Source: Sphingomonas zeae
GTDB lineage: Bacteria > Pseudomonadota > Alphaproteobacteria > Sphingomonadales > Sphingomonadaceae
Assembly (NCBI RefSeq): GCF_014197135.1
Contig: NZ_JACIFA010000007.1
Coordinates: 1 to 64,000, forward strand
DNA length: 64,000 bases
Direction: 5' to 3'
The translations under genes and the position numbers were made by a program. Every line of letters starts with the position of its first letter. Positions within the stretch are counted from its first letter, which is position 1. The notes under the pieces were generated by a model, which worked only from the letters and a program-made list of their open reading frames with translations, was not told the origin of the DNA and searched no databases. Of this stretch, positions 19,331 to 26,274 are shown in pieces.

Positions 19331-19740
19331 TGTCTCTCGATCCTTACCGGAAAGGCCAGTTCGTGTCCCAACTCATCATGACCGTGGACGATTCGCCCAG
19401 CATGAGAATGCTTCTGCGCGCCGCGCTCACCGATATGGGATATCGCGTGCTGGAGGCCGAGGACGGCGTTCATGCGCTCGATACGCTGGAGGGGGTGACG
19501 GCCGACACCGTGCCGGACCTGGTCATCACCGACATCAACATGCCCCGCATGGATGGCTTCGGCCTGATCGAGGCCCTGCGTCGTCAGCCCGACCGCCGCA
19601 ACCTGCCCATCCTGGTGCTGACCACCGAGAGTTCCGACGAGAAGAAGGCGCGCGCGCGTGAGGCGGGCGCGACCGGTTGGATCGTCAAGCCCTTCAATCC
19701 CGAAAAGCTCGCCGCGGCCATCCGCCGCGTGCTGCACTGA
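19330..19740 (+). CDS. cheY: Single-domain response regulator CheY
   Basis: 136 aa receiver without output domain. It has the acidic pair Asp20/Asp21, phosphoacceptor Asp68 (LVITDINMPRMDG), Thr98-Thr99 and Lys120 (GWIVKPFNP). Presumed phosphorylation target of CheA acting on the flagellar switch, although no flagellar gene lies in this window. An internal GTG at 19363 would give a tighter domain start; the TAATG junction with cheD favours the ATG used here. Confidence 0.92.
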   Translation: MSLDPYRKGQFVSQLIMTVDDSPSMRMLLRAALTDMGYRVLEAEDGVHALDTLEGVTADTVPDLVITDINMPRMDGFGLIEALRRQPDRRNLPILVLTTESSDEKKARAREAGATGWIVKPFNPEKLAAAIRRVLH

Positions 19741-19765
19741 TCCACTCTTCCAGAGGAATCCGACC

Positions 19766-20209
19766 ATGTCGCGTCAGCTCATCACGTTCCAGCTCGGCGA
19801 CCAGATCCTGGGCGTCGACATCATGGCCATCCGCGAGATCCGCGCCTGGTCGCCAGCTACCCCGCTGCCCAATGTGCCCGCCCATGTTCGCGGCGTCGTG
19901 AACCTGCGCGGCGTCGTCCTGCCGGTGCTCGACCTGCGCCACCGGCTGGGCTGGGGTGTGACCGATCCCAGCGCGCGCCACGTCATCATCGTGGTTCGGA
20001 TCGGCGAGCAGCTGCAGGGTCTGATCGTCGATGCGGTCAACGACATCGTGACCGTCCCGCCCGAAGCGATGCAGCCGCTGCCCGACATGGGCGACGCAAC
20101 GGCAGCGCATTATCTGGAGGGGCTGGCCACCATCGAACAGCGGCTGATCCTGATCCTGGCGCTTGATCGCCTGACCGATAGCGTGACATTGACGGCCGAA
20201 GCCGCGTAA
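19766..20209 (+). CDS. cheW: Chemotaxis coupling protein CheW
   Basis: 147 aa adaptor that couples receptors to CheA. It shows the CheW fold signatures QLITFQLGDQILGVDIMAIREI, split here between strands one and two, the VRGVVNLRGVVLPVLDLRHRLG core and a C-terminal EQRLILILALDRL. An AGAGGAAT ribosome-binding site precedes the ATG at 19766. It sits 25 bases after cheY and 50 bases before the second CheB-like gene. Confidence 0.95.
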   Translation: MSRQLITFQLGDQILGVDIMAIREIRAWSPATPLPNVPAHVRGVVNLRGVVLPVLDLRHRLGWGVTDPSARHVIIVVRIGEQLQGLIVDAVNDIVTVPPEAMQPLPDMGDATAAHYLEGLATIEQRLILILALDRLTDSVTLTAEAA

Positions 20210-20259
20210 TCCCATGTTTTTCAAGACGTAACGGCGTTTCCGTTGGAAGGTATTGAGTA

Positions 20260-21273
20260 ATGGCGGACGTTAAGGTTCTGGTCGTGGACGACTCGCTGAC
20301 GATGCGGGTTCTCATCTCGGGCGCGCTCGAACGCATCAAGGGCGTCCAGGTCGTGGGCGCCGCCGACGGAGCGGCCGAAGCGCGCAAGATGGTCGACCAG
20401 TATCGGCCAGAGGTGATGACGCTGGACGTCGAGATGCCGGGCATGAGCGGGCTGGAATATCTGGCCGAGATCATGGAGGAGCGGCCGATGCCGGTCATCA
20501 TGTTCTCGACCCGGACCGCCGCGGGCGCCGCCGAGTCGGTCGAGGCGTTGCGACTGGGCGCGATCGACTGTTTCCCCAAGCCCAAGGTGGCGGTTCAAGC
20601 CGAACTGGACGCGATCATCGGCAAGCTGGGCAAGCGGATCAAGTCGGCGCGCAACGCCGATCTGAAGCGCGCCATGGCGGGCAAAGCGGCGGCGGCGCGC
20701 AAGCTGCCCACGCCCGACATCAACTGGAACGGCCGCCTGCTCGCGATCGGCGCGGATGCCGCCAATACCCAGGCGCTGTTCGAGCTGTTCCAGAGCTTCC
20801 CCGCCAACTGCCCGCCGACCCTGGTCGTGCAGCAAATGTCGCCCGGCCTGCTGACACCGATGATCGAGCAGTTGCGCGAGCAGATCGCGCCCAAGATCGT
20901 CGAGGCGACCGACGGGATGAAGGTGGAACAGGGCACCATCTATTTCGCGCCGCAGGGCGAAACGCACATGGTCGTCGACAGCTGGCCCGAAGGCACGCTC
21001 CGCCTGCTCGCGCGCGAGCCGGTGGCGGGCGAGCGGCCGTCCATCTCGCTGCTCTTCGCGTCGGTCGCCAAGGCGGCGGGCAGCAACAGCCTGGGCGTAT
21101 TGCTGGCGCTGGACGACGAGGACGGCTCAGCGGGCTTGCGCGCCATGCTGGCAGGGGGCGCCTATGCCATCGGTCGCAACGGTACCGACTTCACGCTGAA
21201 CAAGGGCGCGGTATCGCAGCCGGTGGCGGGGGATGCGATCTTCGCCAACATCATGAAGCTGTGCAGCAAATGA
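20260..21273 (+). CDS. CheB-like receiver protein with inactivated methylesterase domain
   Basis: 337 aa, collinear with CheB along its whole length. The receiver is intact (phosphoacceptor Asp56 in TLDVEMPGMSG, Lys108 in FPKPK). In the esterase domain the nucleophile motif AIGASTGG of CheB is AIGADAAN (Asp166 at the Ser position), the His motif VQHMP is VQQMS (Gln192), while the third member of the triad persists (Asp288 in DEDGSAG). The surrounding fold is conserved (FPANCPPTLVVQQM; YFAPQGETHM). It is therefore probably a phosphorylation-dependent binding protein or decoy rather than an esterase. It is in the same operon as active cheB, and its stop overlaps the next start. Confidence 0.88.
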   Translation: MADVKVLVVDDSLTMRVLISGALERIKGVQVVGAADGAAEARKMVDQYRPEVMTLDVEMPGMSGLEYLAEIMEERPMPVIMFSTRTAAGAAESVEALRLGAIDCFPKPKVAVQAELDAIIGKLGKRIKSARNADLKRAMAGKAAAARKLPTPDINWNGRLLAIGADAANTQALFELFQSFPANCPPTLVVQQMSPGLLTPMIEQLREQIAPKIVEATDGMKVEQGTIYFAPQGETHMVVDSWPEGTLRLLAREPVAGERPSISLLFASVAKAAGSNSLGVLLALDDEDGSAGLRAMLAGGAYAIGRNGTDFTLNKGAVSQPVAGDAIFANIMKLCSK

Positions 21274-21551
21274 CGGCCTCGGGCATGGACCCGGTCCTCG
21301 CCCGGGCACTGGCGGACGAACTGGTCGACCTGACCCGTTCGCTCGCCGACCTAGCCTATGAGCTGGGCAGCGATCCCGACACGCTGCGCCGCCACATGGT
21401 CAGCATCCAGGACGTCGACCGGATCACCCAGTCGCAACTGGCGATCGCGGACATCCTGCGCTCCGACGCGCCCGCGTCGGCGCGGATCGACGGCGTGACG
21501 CTGGAGACGCTCGCCGACCGGCTACGCACGCGGATGGCCAAGGCGGCTTAG
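21270..21551 (+). CDS. Small helical protein of the chemotaxis operon, function unknown
   Basis: 93 aa, not recognised as a named family. It is acidic and Leu/Ala/Asp-rich and appears wholly alpha-helical (DELVDLTRSLADLAYELG; DVDRITQSQLAIADILRSD). The ATG overlaps the stop of the CheB-like gene (ATGA), so it is translationally coupled and the last gene of the operon. Its size and helical make-up would allow a CheZ-like or adaptor role, but no CheZ phosphatase motif is visible; function is left open. It is convergent with the regulator at 21568. Confidence 0.7.
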   Translation: MTASGMDPVLARALADELVDLTRSLADLAYELGSDPDTLRRHMVSIQDVDRITQSQLAIADILRSDAPASARIDGVTLETLADRLRTRMAKAA

Positions 21552-21567
21552 CGCCGAGCGGGGGGCG

Positions 21568-22089
21568 TCAGGCGGCGGGCTTCTTCTTCGTGACGGCACT
21601 GGGCGCCGCGATCCGCTCGACCAACGGACGCAGCCCCTCCAGCCATTGCCGAACCGAAACGCGCGCCTCGTCGCTCAGGCTCAGCAACCCCAGCCGACGA
21701 TCGGTCGGATGGGGGGTGCTTTGGAACATGCCCATCGACACCAGCATGTTGATCCAGCGGACGGCGGTGGTGCGCGGCACGCCCGACGCGCGGTAGCAGG
21801 CGCTGGTTTCCACGCTGCGCCCCGCTTCCTCTTCCAGAAAGACGAACAGCAGCATATCAAACGCCGGATCGGCGAACAGGTCCCCGCCAAAGAAACCCCC
21901 GATCCCCTCGCGCGCGGCGCGGATGATCGCGCCGATATCGACGGGGCTGATCCGCTTTTCATTCTCTTCGCGGACCATGGATTCCAATATGGCGAGTTCG
22001 TCGCGAATTCGACGAATTCGATCGTTGATTCCGTCCGTCATGCCCTCATCCCGGCCGCCATAGCGGTCGCTCATGACATCTCCGCCCAA
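21568..22089 (-). CDS. MarR-like winged-helix transcriptional regulator
   Basis: 173 aa. An N-terminal coiled stretch (RIRRIRDELAILESMVREEN) is followed by GGDLFADPAFDMLLFVFLEE, then a winged helix with RASGVPRTTAVRWINMLVSM as helix-turn-helix and HPTDRRLGLLSLSDEA as wing. The C-terminal half is a clear paralogue of the regulator at 59476-60396. The ligand is unknown. It ends 17 bases from the convergent chemotaxis operon; the 200-base gap upstream (22090-22289) shows no other gene. An internal ATG at 22074 (MSDRYGG) is an alternative start. Confidence 0.8.
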   Translation of the reverse strand: MGGDVMSDRYGGRDEGMTDGINDRIRRIRDELAILESMVREENEKRISPVDIGAIIRAAREGIGGFFGGDLFADPAFDMLLFVFLEEEAGRSVETSACYRASGVPRTTAVRWINMLVSMGMFQSTPHPTDRRLGLLSLSDEARVSVRQWLEGLRPLVERIAAPSAVTKKKPAA

Positions 22090-22289
22090 TTCCTGTTTCT
22101 TCCGCCACTGACGCGAGACGACGCGCCTTTGCCCAACCTATCCTGTTTCCGCCTCCGCGCCGCAATTCCAGAAGTGAAGGGAAGACGAAAAAACTAGACC
22201 AGGTTAATGAAAATCTGGTCGGACTGGCCTATTGAAACCGGTTCGGACATGATTTTTGTAAACGATTACGTCCCATCTCGCGCCCGGCA

Positions 22290-25145
22290 TCAGAAGAAGA
22301 GCTTGCGGATCGACAGCCGGACGGTCCGGCCGAGCGGATCGAGATAGCCGGGCTGATAGCCGATCGGCACGGTGCCGTTGGCATCGGTCACGCGCTGGCG
22401 CTGGTTGAACAGATTGTCGAACGACAGGCTGACCCGCGTGCCGCGCAGCCAGGGATGGGCCTTGAGCAGATCCAGCCGCTGGCCCAGATCGGCGAACAGC
22501 CGAAGATCAACCGTCGCCAGGCTGCCGAAGTCGAGCGCCTGGGGATTGGCCGGGGTGCCGCCATTGACCCGCGTTGCGCTCTGCCAGTTGCCCGACAGGC
22601 GCACGCCGACGCCATTGTTGGAATAGCCTGCCTGCGCCTGCACCTGATGGCGCGAGGTGCCGCCGCTCGACCCGATCGCATCGCCGCGCAGCAGGTCGAG
22701 CACCGGGCCGCCATTCGCCACCGTCACCCGATCCGCAAAGGTCCAGGTGTGATAAAGCGCGAACTGCACGCGCCCGCCGCCACCGCCCCGACCACCACCA
22801 AAGCCGCCGCCCCGGAAGCCGCCGCCGCCCGGTCCACCACCGGGACCGCCTGCACCGGGGCCACCAGGACCACCAGGACCACCAGCGCCCTGCCCACCGG
22901 GGCCGCCCTGCCCTTCGCGACGCGGGCCTTCCCCGTTGCCACCACGACGACCGGGGAAGTTCAGCCCGGCGAACGGATTGGGGCCGGTCCCGGCGCGGAA
23001 CGCCTCCAGCTCCTTCTGGATTTTCGACTTGATCGGCTTGGAGAAGTTGAAGCCCCAGCGCAGCTGCGACCGCTCGGTCCGGGCGAAGTTGATCGGGCGC
23101 GAATCGACGCTCAGCAGATTGCCCGCCGCGTCGCGGGTGAAGCGCCCCGGAAAGGCCGCCTCGATCGCGGCGGTCGGCGTCGGGAAGGACGCGATCGGAT
23201 CGTCGGTGTTGATCCGGTAATAGTTGGCGGTCAGGTTGATGTCGCGGGCACGCCAGGGCTTCACCGTCAGGCCCAGCTTCATGACGTGCCGGTTGTCCGC
23301 GACCAGGTTCGGATTGCCGCCCGTGATCGCGGTGATCGTCGCGGTGGTGCCGCGCACATAATCGAACAGGCGGACATTGGGCGTGGTGATCGTCGGATTG
23401 CCCAGTTGCTGCGCGGTCGGTGCATCCTCCTGATCGGTCCAGGAGGCGATGACCCGCACGCCCTCCAGCGGCGACCAGTTGGCGCCATAGCCGACCGTGG
23501 TCAGCGTGCCGAAATCCGACAGGTGATTGGCCCCGGCATTGAAGTTCAGCGACAGGTCGCCGATCGCGCCCAGCACCTGGCGGTCGCGATTGGCGATCGG
23601 CAGGTCCAGATTGACCTGACCGTTGACGATGTCGCGCGACACGTCACCCGACTGGAAGATGCCGAACCGGGTCGAACTGCTGGAGAAGTCGCTGGTCTGG
23701 CCGCCGACCTTGACGCTGGCCTGCACATCGCCCGCAGGCAGCGCGAAGACTCGACCGTTGAGCAGCGCATCGACCTGCCCGGTGGAGGAGGTCGAACGCG
23801 CGAAATTGCGCGCCGCCAGACTTAAGCCGTCGAGCGGCCCGTAAGGATTGGCGGTCGGATCGCCCGCATTGAGCCTGGCCTGGAACCCGGCGAGGTCCAG
23901 CCCGGTATCGGTCGCCACCCGGCTCTCCGCCCGGTCATAGGCTCCCGTCACCGACCAGCGCCATTTGCCCAGATCGCCGTTGAACACCGTGCCGAAATGC
24001 GCGGTCAGCCCGGTATTGTTCTGGACCAGCGGGCCATAGGCATCGGTCAGGCGGCTGACCGTCGCGCTGGTCCCGAACGGCGAATAGGGATTGCCCGCAG
24101 GCAGCACCAGATTGGCCGAGGGCAGGCCGTTCCAGCTGTTGCTCTGCGTCGTCTGGATCTCCGCATTGAACGAGGCGGCCACCTTGTCGAAGATGTTGCG
24201 CGCATAGACGATATTGGCGTCCCATTGCCGCTGGGCCGATTGCAGCGTGCGATAGGGGGTGACGTCGGTGCTGGTCGCCGGGCTGCCCGCCAGTTGCGCA
24301 AGGCTGGGTGCGGCGGTCAGGCCCGCAGGCACGCCGACGACGCTGGGGCTGGTCCCGGTCAGGGCGGTCAGTCCAGGATCGGCGGTGACGATATTGCCGC
24401 CCAGCGAGGCGTTGGAGGTCGGCGCGATGATGCCGCGCTCCGCCTCGGTCAGGCGCGAATTTTCGGAATAATCGGTGTGGATGCTCAGCCGCTTGTCGCG
24501 GCGGATCTGCAACCAGTCGAGCTTCCCCTGCCCGGTCGCCGAACCACCCTGCGTCGGCACCGTGCCGATCGCCTCGGCCGCCAGCGAGCGGAAGCGCGGG
24601 CGCAGGACGAAGTTCACGACCTTCTGGTCGGCGCTATAGCCATATTTCAGCGCGACCTCTTCGGGGAAGATGTCGACGCGCAGGATAGCCTCGGTCGGCA
24701 GGTCGCGGATTTCCTGGAAGCCCGCGATGCGGCGGCCATTGAGCAGGATGACCGGCGATCCGCCGCGCCCGCTGGTCGTCTGCGGCGCGAGCTCGGTGAG
24801 CAGGTCGGAGACGCTCGACACGCCATAGGAGCGGACATCGGCGGGGCTGAGCTGCTGGTCGGGCGGGATGTCGCCGATCACCTTGCCCGGTTCGCGGCGC
24901 GCGGTGACGACGACATCGGGCTCGGCCTCTTCGCCTTCGTCCTCGGCCTCGGGCGGGGTCTGGACCGGGGAGCGAGCGGCACCGCTCGCCTGTCCCTGCG
25001 GCGCCGCGGTCGCGGCCGTCGCCGGTGCGGAAGCGGTCGCCGGGGGCTGTTGCGCGGGAGCTTGCGGTGCAGGCTCCGACGTCACCTGCGCCTGTGCGAT
25101 CGCCGGCATCGCGCTCGCCAGCATCAAACCCGCCAAAAGCCGCAT
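22290..25145 (-). CDS. TonB-dependent outer-membrane receptor with Gly-rich insertion
   Basis: 951 aa from the ATG at 25145, chosen because it opens a signal peptide (MRLLAGLMLASAMPAIAQAQ) behind a GGGAAAAGGG ribosome-binding site; the frame stays open a further 116 codons upstream but crosses a repeat. A Pro/Ala/Gln-rich stretch is followed by a plug domain (DVVVTARREPGKVIGDIPP, VILLNGRRIAG) and a long beta-barrel ending in aromatic F. Residues about 737-793 are a low-complexity Gly/Pro/Arg run (GGPGGPGGPGAGG) inside the barrel, probably an exposed loop. Substrate unknown. It is downstream of, and on the same strand as, ferredoxin-NADP reductase, with a palindromic repeat and phased direct repeats between them. 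Confidence 0.88.
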   Translation of the reverse strand: MRLLAGLMLASAMPAIAQAQVTSEPAPQAPAQQPPATASAPATAATAAPQGQASGAARSPVQTPPEAEDEGEEAEPDVVVTARREPGKVIGDIPPDQQLSPADVRSYGVSSVSDLLTELAPQTTSGRGGSPVILLNGRRIAGFQEIRDLPTEAILRVDIFPEEVALKYGYSADQKVVNFVLRPRFRSLAAEAIGTVPTQGGSATGQGKLDWLQIRRDKRLSIHTDYSENSRLTEAERGIIAPTSNASLGGNIVTADPGLTALTGTSPSVVGVPAGLTAAPSLAQLAGSPATSTDVTPYRTLQSAQRQWDANIVYARNIFDKVAASFNAEIQTTQSNSWNGLPSANLVLPAGNPYSPFGTSATVSRLTDAYGPLVQNNTGLTAHFGTVFNGDLGKWRWSVTGAYDRAESRVATDTGLDLAGFQARLNAGDPTANPYGPLDGLSLAARNFARSTSSTGQVDALLNGRVFALPAGDVQASVKVGGQTSDFSSSSTRFGIFQSGDVSRDIVNGQVNLDLPIANRDRQVLGAIGDLSLNFNAGANHLSDFGTLTTVGYGANWSPLEGVRVIASWTDQEDAPTAQQLGNPTITTPNVRLFDYVRGTTATITAITGGNPNLVADNRHVMKLGLTVKPWRARDINLTANYYRINTDDPIASFPTPTAAIEAAFPGRFTRDAAGNLLSVDSRPINFARTERSQLRWGFNFSKPIKSKIQKELEAFRAGTGPNPFAGLNFPGRRGGNGEGPRREGQGGPGGQGAGGPGGPGGPGAGGPGGGPGGGGFRGGGFGGGRGGGGGRVQFALYHTWTFADRVTVANGGPVLDLLRGDAIGSSGGTSRHQVQAQAGYSNNGVGVRLSGNWQSATRVNGGTPANPQALDFGSLATVDLRLFADLGQRLDLLKAHPWLRGTRVSLSFDNLFNQRQRVTDANGTVPIGYQPGYLDPLGRTVRLSIRKLFF

Positions 25146-25188
25146 GTCCGTCCCTTTTCCCTTATCCGAGGGTTCGGGCGTTAGGACG

Positions 25189-25230
25189 CAAATGTCGCAC
25201 AAATGTGCCGCCCGCACCGACAAATGTCGC
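25189..25230. promoter_or_regulatory. Three phased direct repeats upstream of the TonB receptor
   Basis: CAAATGTCGC occurs at 25189 and 25221 and CAAATGTGCC at 25200. The repeat starts are 11 and 21 bases apart, that is one and two helical turns, so all copies face the same side of the DNA. They lie 44-85 bases upstream of the receptor start (minus strand), where an activator or repressor would bind. The protein is not known. Confidence 0.55.
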
Positions 25231-25246
25231 GGGGTAAATGCACATT

Positions 25247-25369
25247 CCTCCCCGGCACGGGGAGGTGGCAGGCCGAAGGCCTGACGGAGGGGGGCTTCCG
25301 CGCAGGATGGCCTTGGCGGATAGCCCCCTCCACCATGCTTCGCTGGTCCCCCTCCCCTTGCAGGGGAGG
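25247..25369. repeat. Two-armed palindromic intergenic repeat, family 2 (CCTCCCC type)
   Basis: Left arm: CCTCCCC-ggca-cGGGGAGG followed by TGGCAGGCCGAAGGCCTGACG and GGAGGGGGG. Right arm, inverted: CCCCCTCCACC-atgcttcgctGGT-CCCCCTCCCC-ttgca-GGGGAGG. A related two-armed copy is at 52362-52473, single arms flank the DUF559 gene (62373-62426 and 62774-62818), and a short hairpin copy is at 48399-48430. It starts 7 bases after the ferredoxin reductase stop codon. Confidence 0.8.
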
Positions 25370-25375
25370 AAAGGA

Positions 25376-26188
25376 TCAGCCCGCGAACGCCTTTTCGATC
25401 ACATAGGCGCCCGGCTGCGCGTTCGAGCCTTCGGGGAAGCCCATTTCCTCGAACTTGGCGCCCAGCGACTTGATCATCTCCATGCTGCCGCACATCATGA
25501 TCCGGTCGGTTTCCGGGTTGAAGCCGTGCGCGCTGGGCAGCCCGGCGAACAACCGGCCATCGTCGATCAGTGCGTCGATGCGGCCCGAGGTGTGGAACGG
25601 CTCGCGCGTGACGGTCGGGACATAGTGGAACTTCTCCGCCGCGACGTCCCCGACCAAAGGATCATCGGCCAGCTTGCCCGCCAGTTCGTCGTGGAAGGCC
25701 AGGTCGCTGACCCGGCGGACCGAGTGGACGATCACCACCTCGTCGAACATGTCGTAAATGTCCGGGTCACGCGCGACCGACAGGAACGGCGCCAGGCCCG
25801 TGCCGGTCGACAGCATGAACAACCGCTTGCCGGGCAGCAGCGCGTCGGCGACCAGCGTGCCGGTGGGCTTGCGACCCAGATAGATCTGGTCGCCCGGCTG
25901 CACCTTTTGGAGCTTGCTGGTCAGCGGCCCGTCCTGGACCTTGATCGACAGGAAATCGAGCTTCTCGTCATAGGAGGGGCTCGCCACGGAATAGGCGCGC
26001 AGCAGCGGCTTGCCGTTGTCGCCCTGCAGCCCGATCATCACGAACTCGCCCGAGCGGAAGCGGAAGCTGTCGGGGCGCGACACCGAGAAGGAAAAGAGAT
26101 GCTCGTTCCAGTGATGGACGCTCTGAACCGTCTCGACGCTGAGCGCCGTGGTCGGGGTCAGTTCGGGCAGGACAGTATCGGTCGACAA
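25376..26188 (-). CDS. fpr: Ferredoxin-NADP+ reductase
   Basis: 270 aa FAD enzyme transferring electrons between NADPH and ferredoxin or flavodoxin. The FAD-binding motif RAYSVASPSYDEKLDF, the FLSIKVQDGPLTSKLQ segment, the NADP-binding LSTGTGLAPFLSVARDP and MMCGSMEMIKSL are all present, with the short C-terminal tail YVIEKAFAG of bacterial subclass I enzymes. It has no adjacent ferredoxin gene. The downstream repeat family 2 copy separates it from the TonB receptor on the same strand. Confidence 0.95.
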   Translation of the reverse strand: MSTDTVLPELTPTTALSVETVQSVHHWNEHLFSFSVSRPDSFRFRSGEFVMIGLQGDNGKPLLRAYSVASPSYDEKLDFLSIKVQDGPLTSKLQKVQPGDQIYLGRKPTGTLVADALLPGKRLFMLSTGTGLAPFLSVARDPDIYDMFDEVVIVHSVRRVSDLAFHDELAGKLADDPLVGDVAAEKFHYVPTVTREPFHTSGRIDALIDDGRLFAGLPSAHGFNPETDRIMMCGSMEMIKSLGAKFEEMGFPEGSNAQPGAYVIEKAFAG

Positions 26189-26274
26189 ACCTCAAAACTC
26201 CTTTGCGCCCCCGCCCGCCGATCGTCCGGCGGAGGGGGCGAACATGGTCGTGTTCGAATGAATCGGATGCGCCC

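Noticed and set aside
22780..22930. CRISPR-like short repeats (CCACCAGGA and relatives)
   Set aside because: The repetition is the codon-level repetition of a Gly/Pro-rich protein segment in frame with the TonB receptor; repeats and spacers are not of constant length.
24990..25493. Longer N-terminus of the Gly-rich TonB receptor reading to 25493
   Set aside because: The extension crosses the palindromic repeat and the phased operator-like repeats; the ATG at 25145 has a ribosome-binding site and begins a signal peptide.
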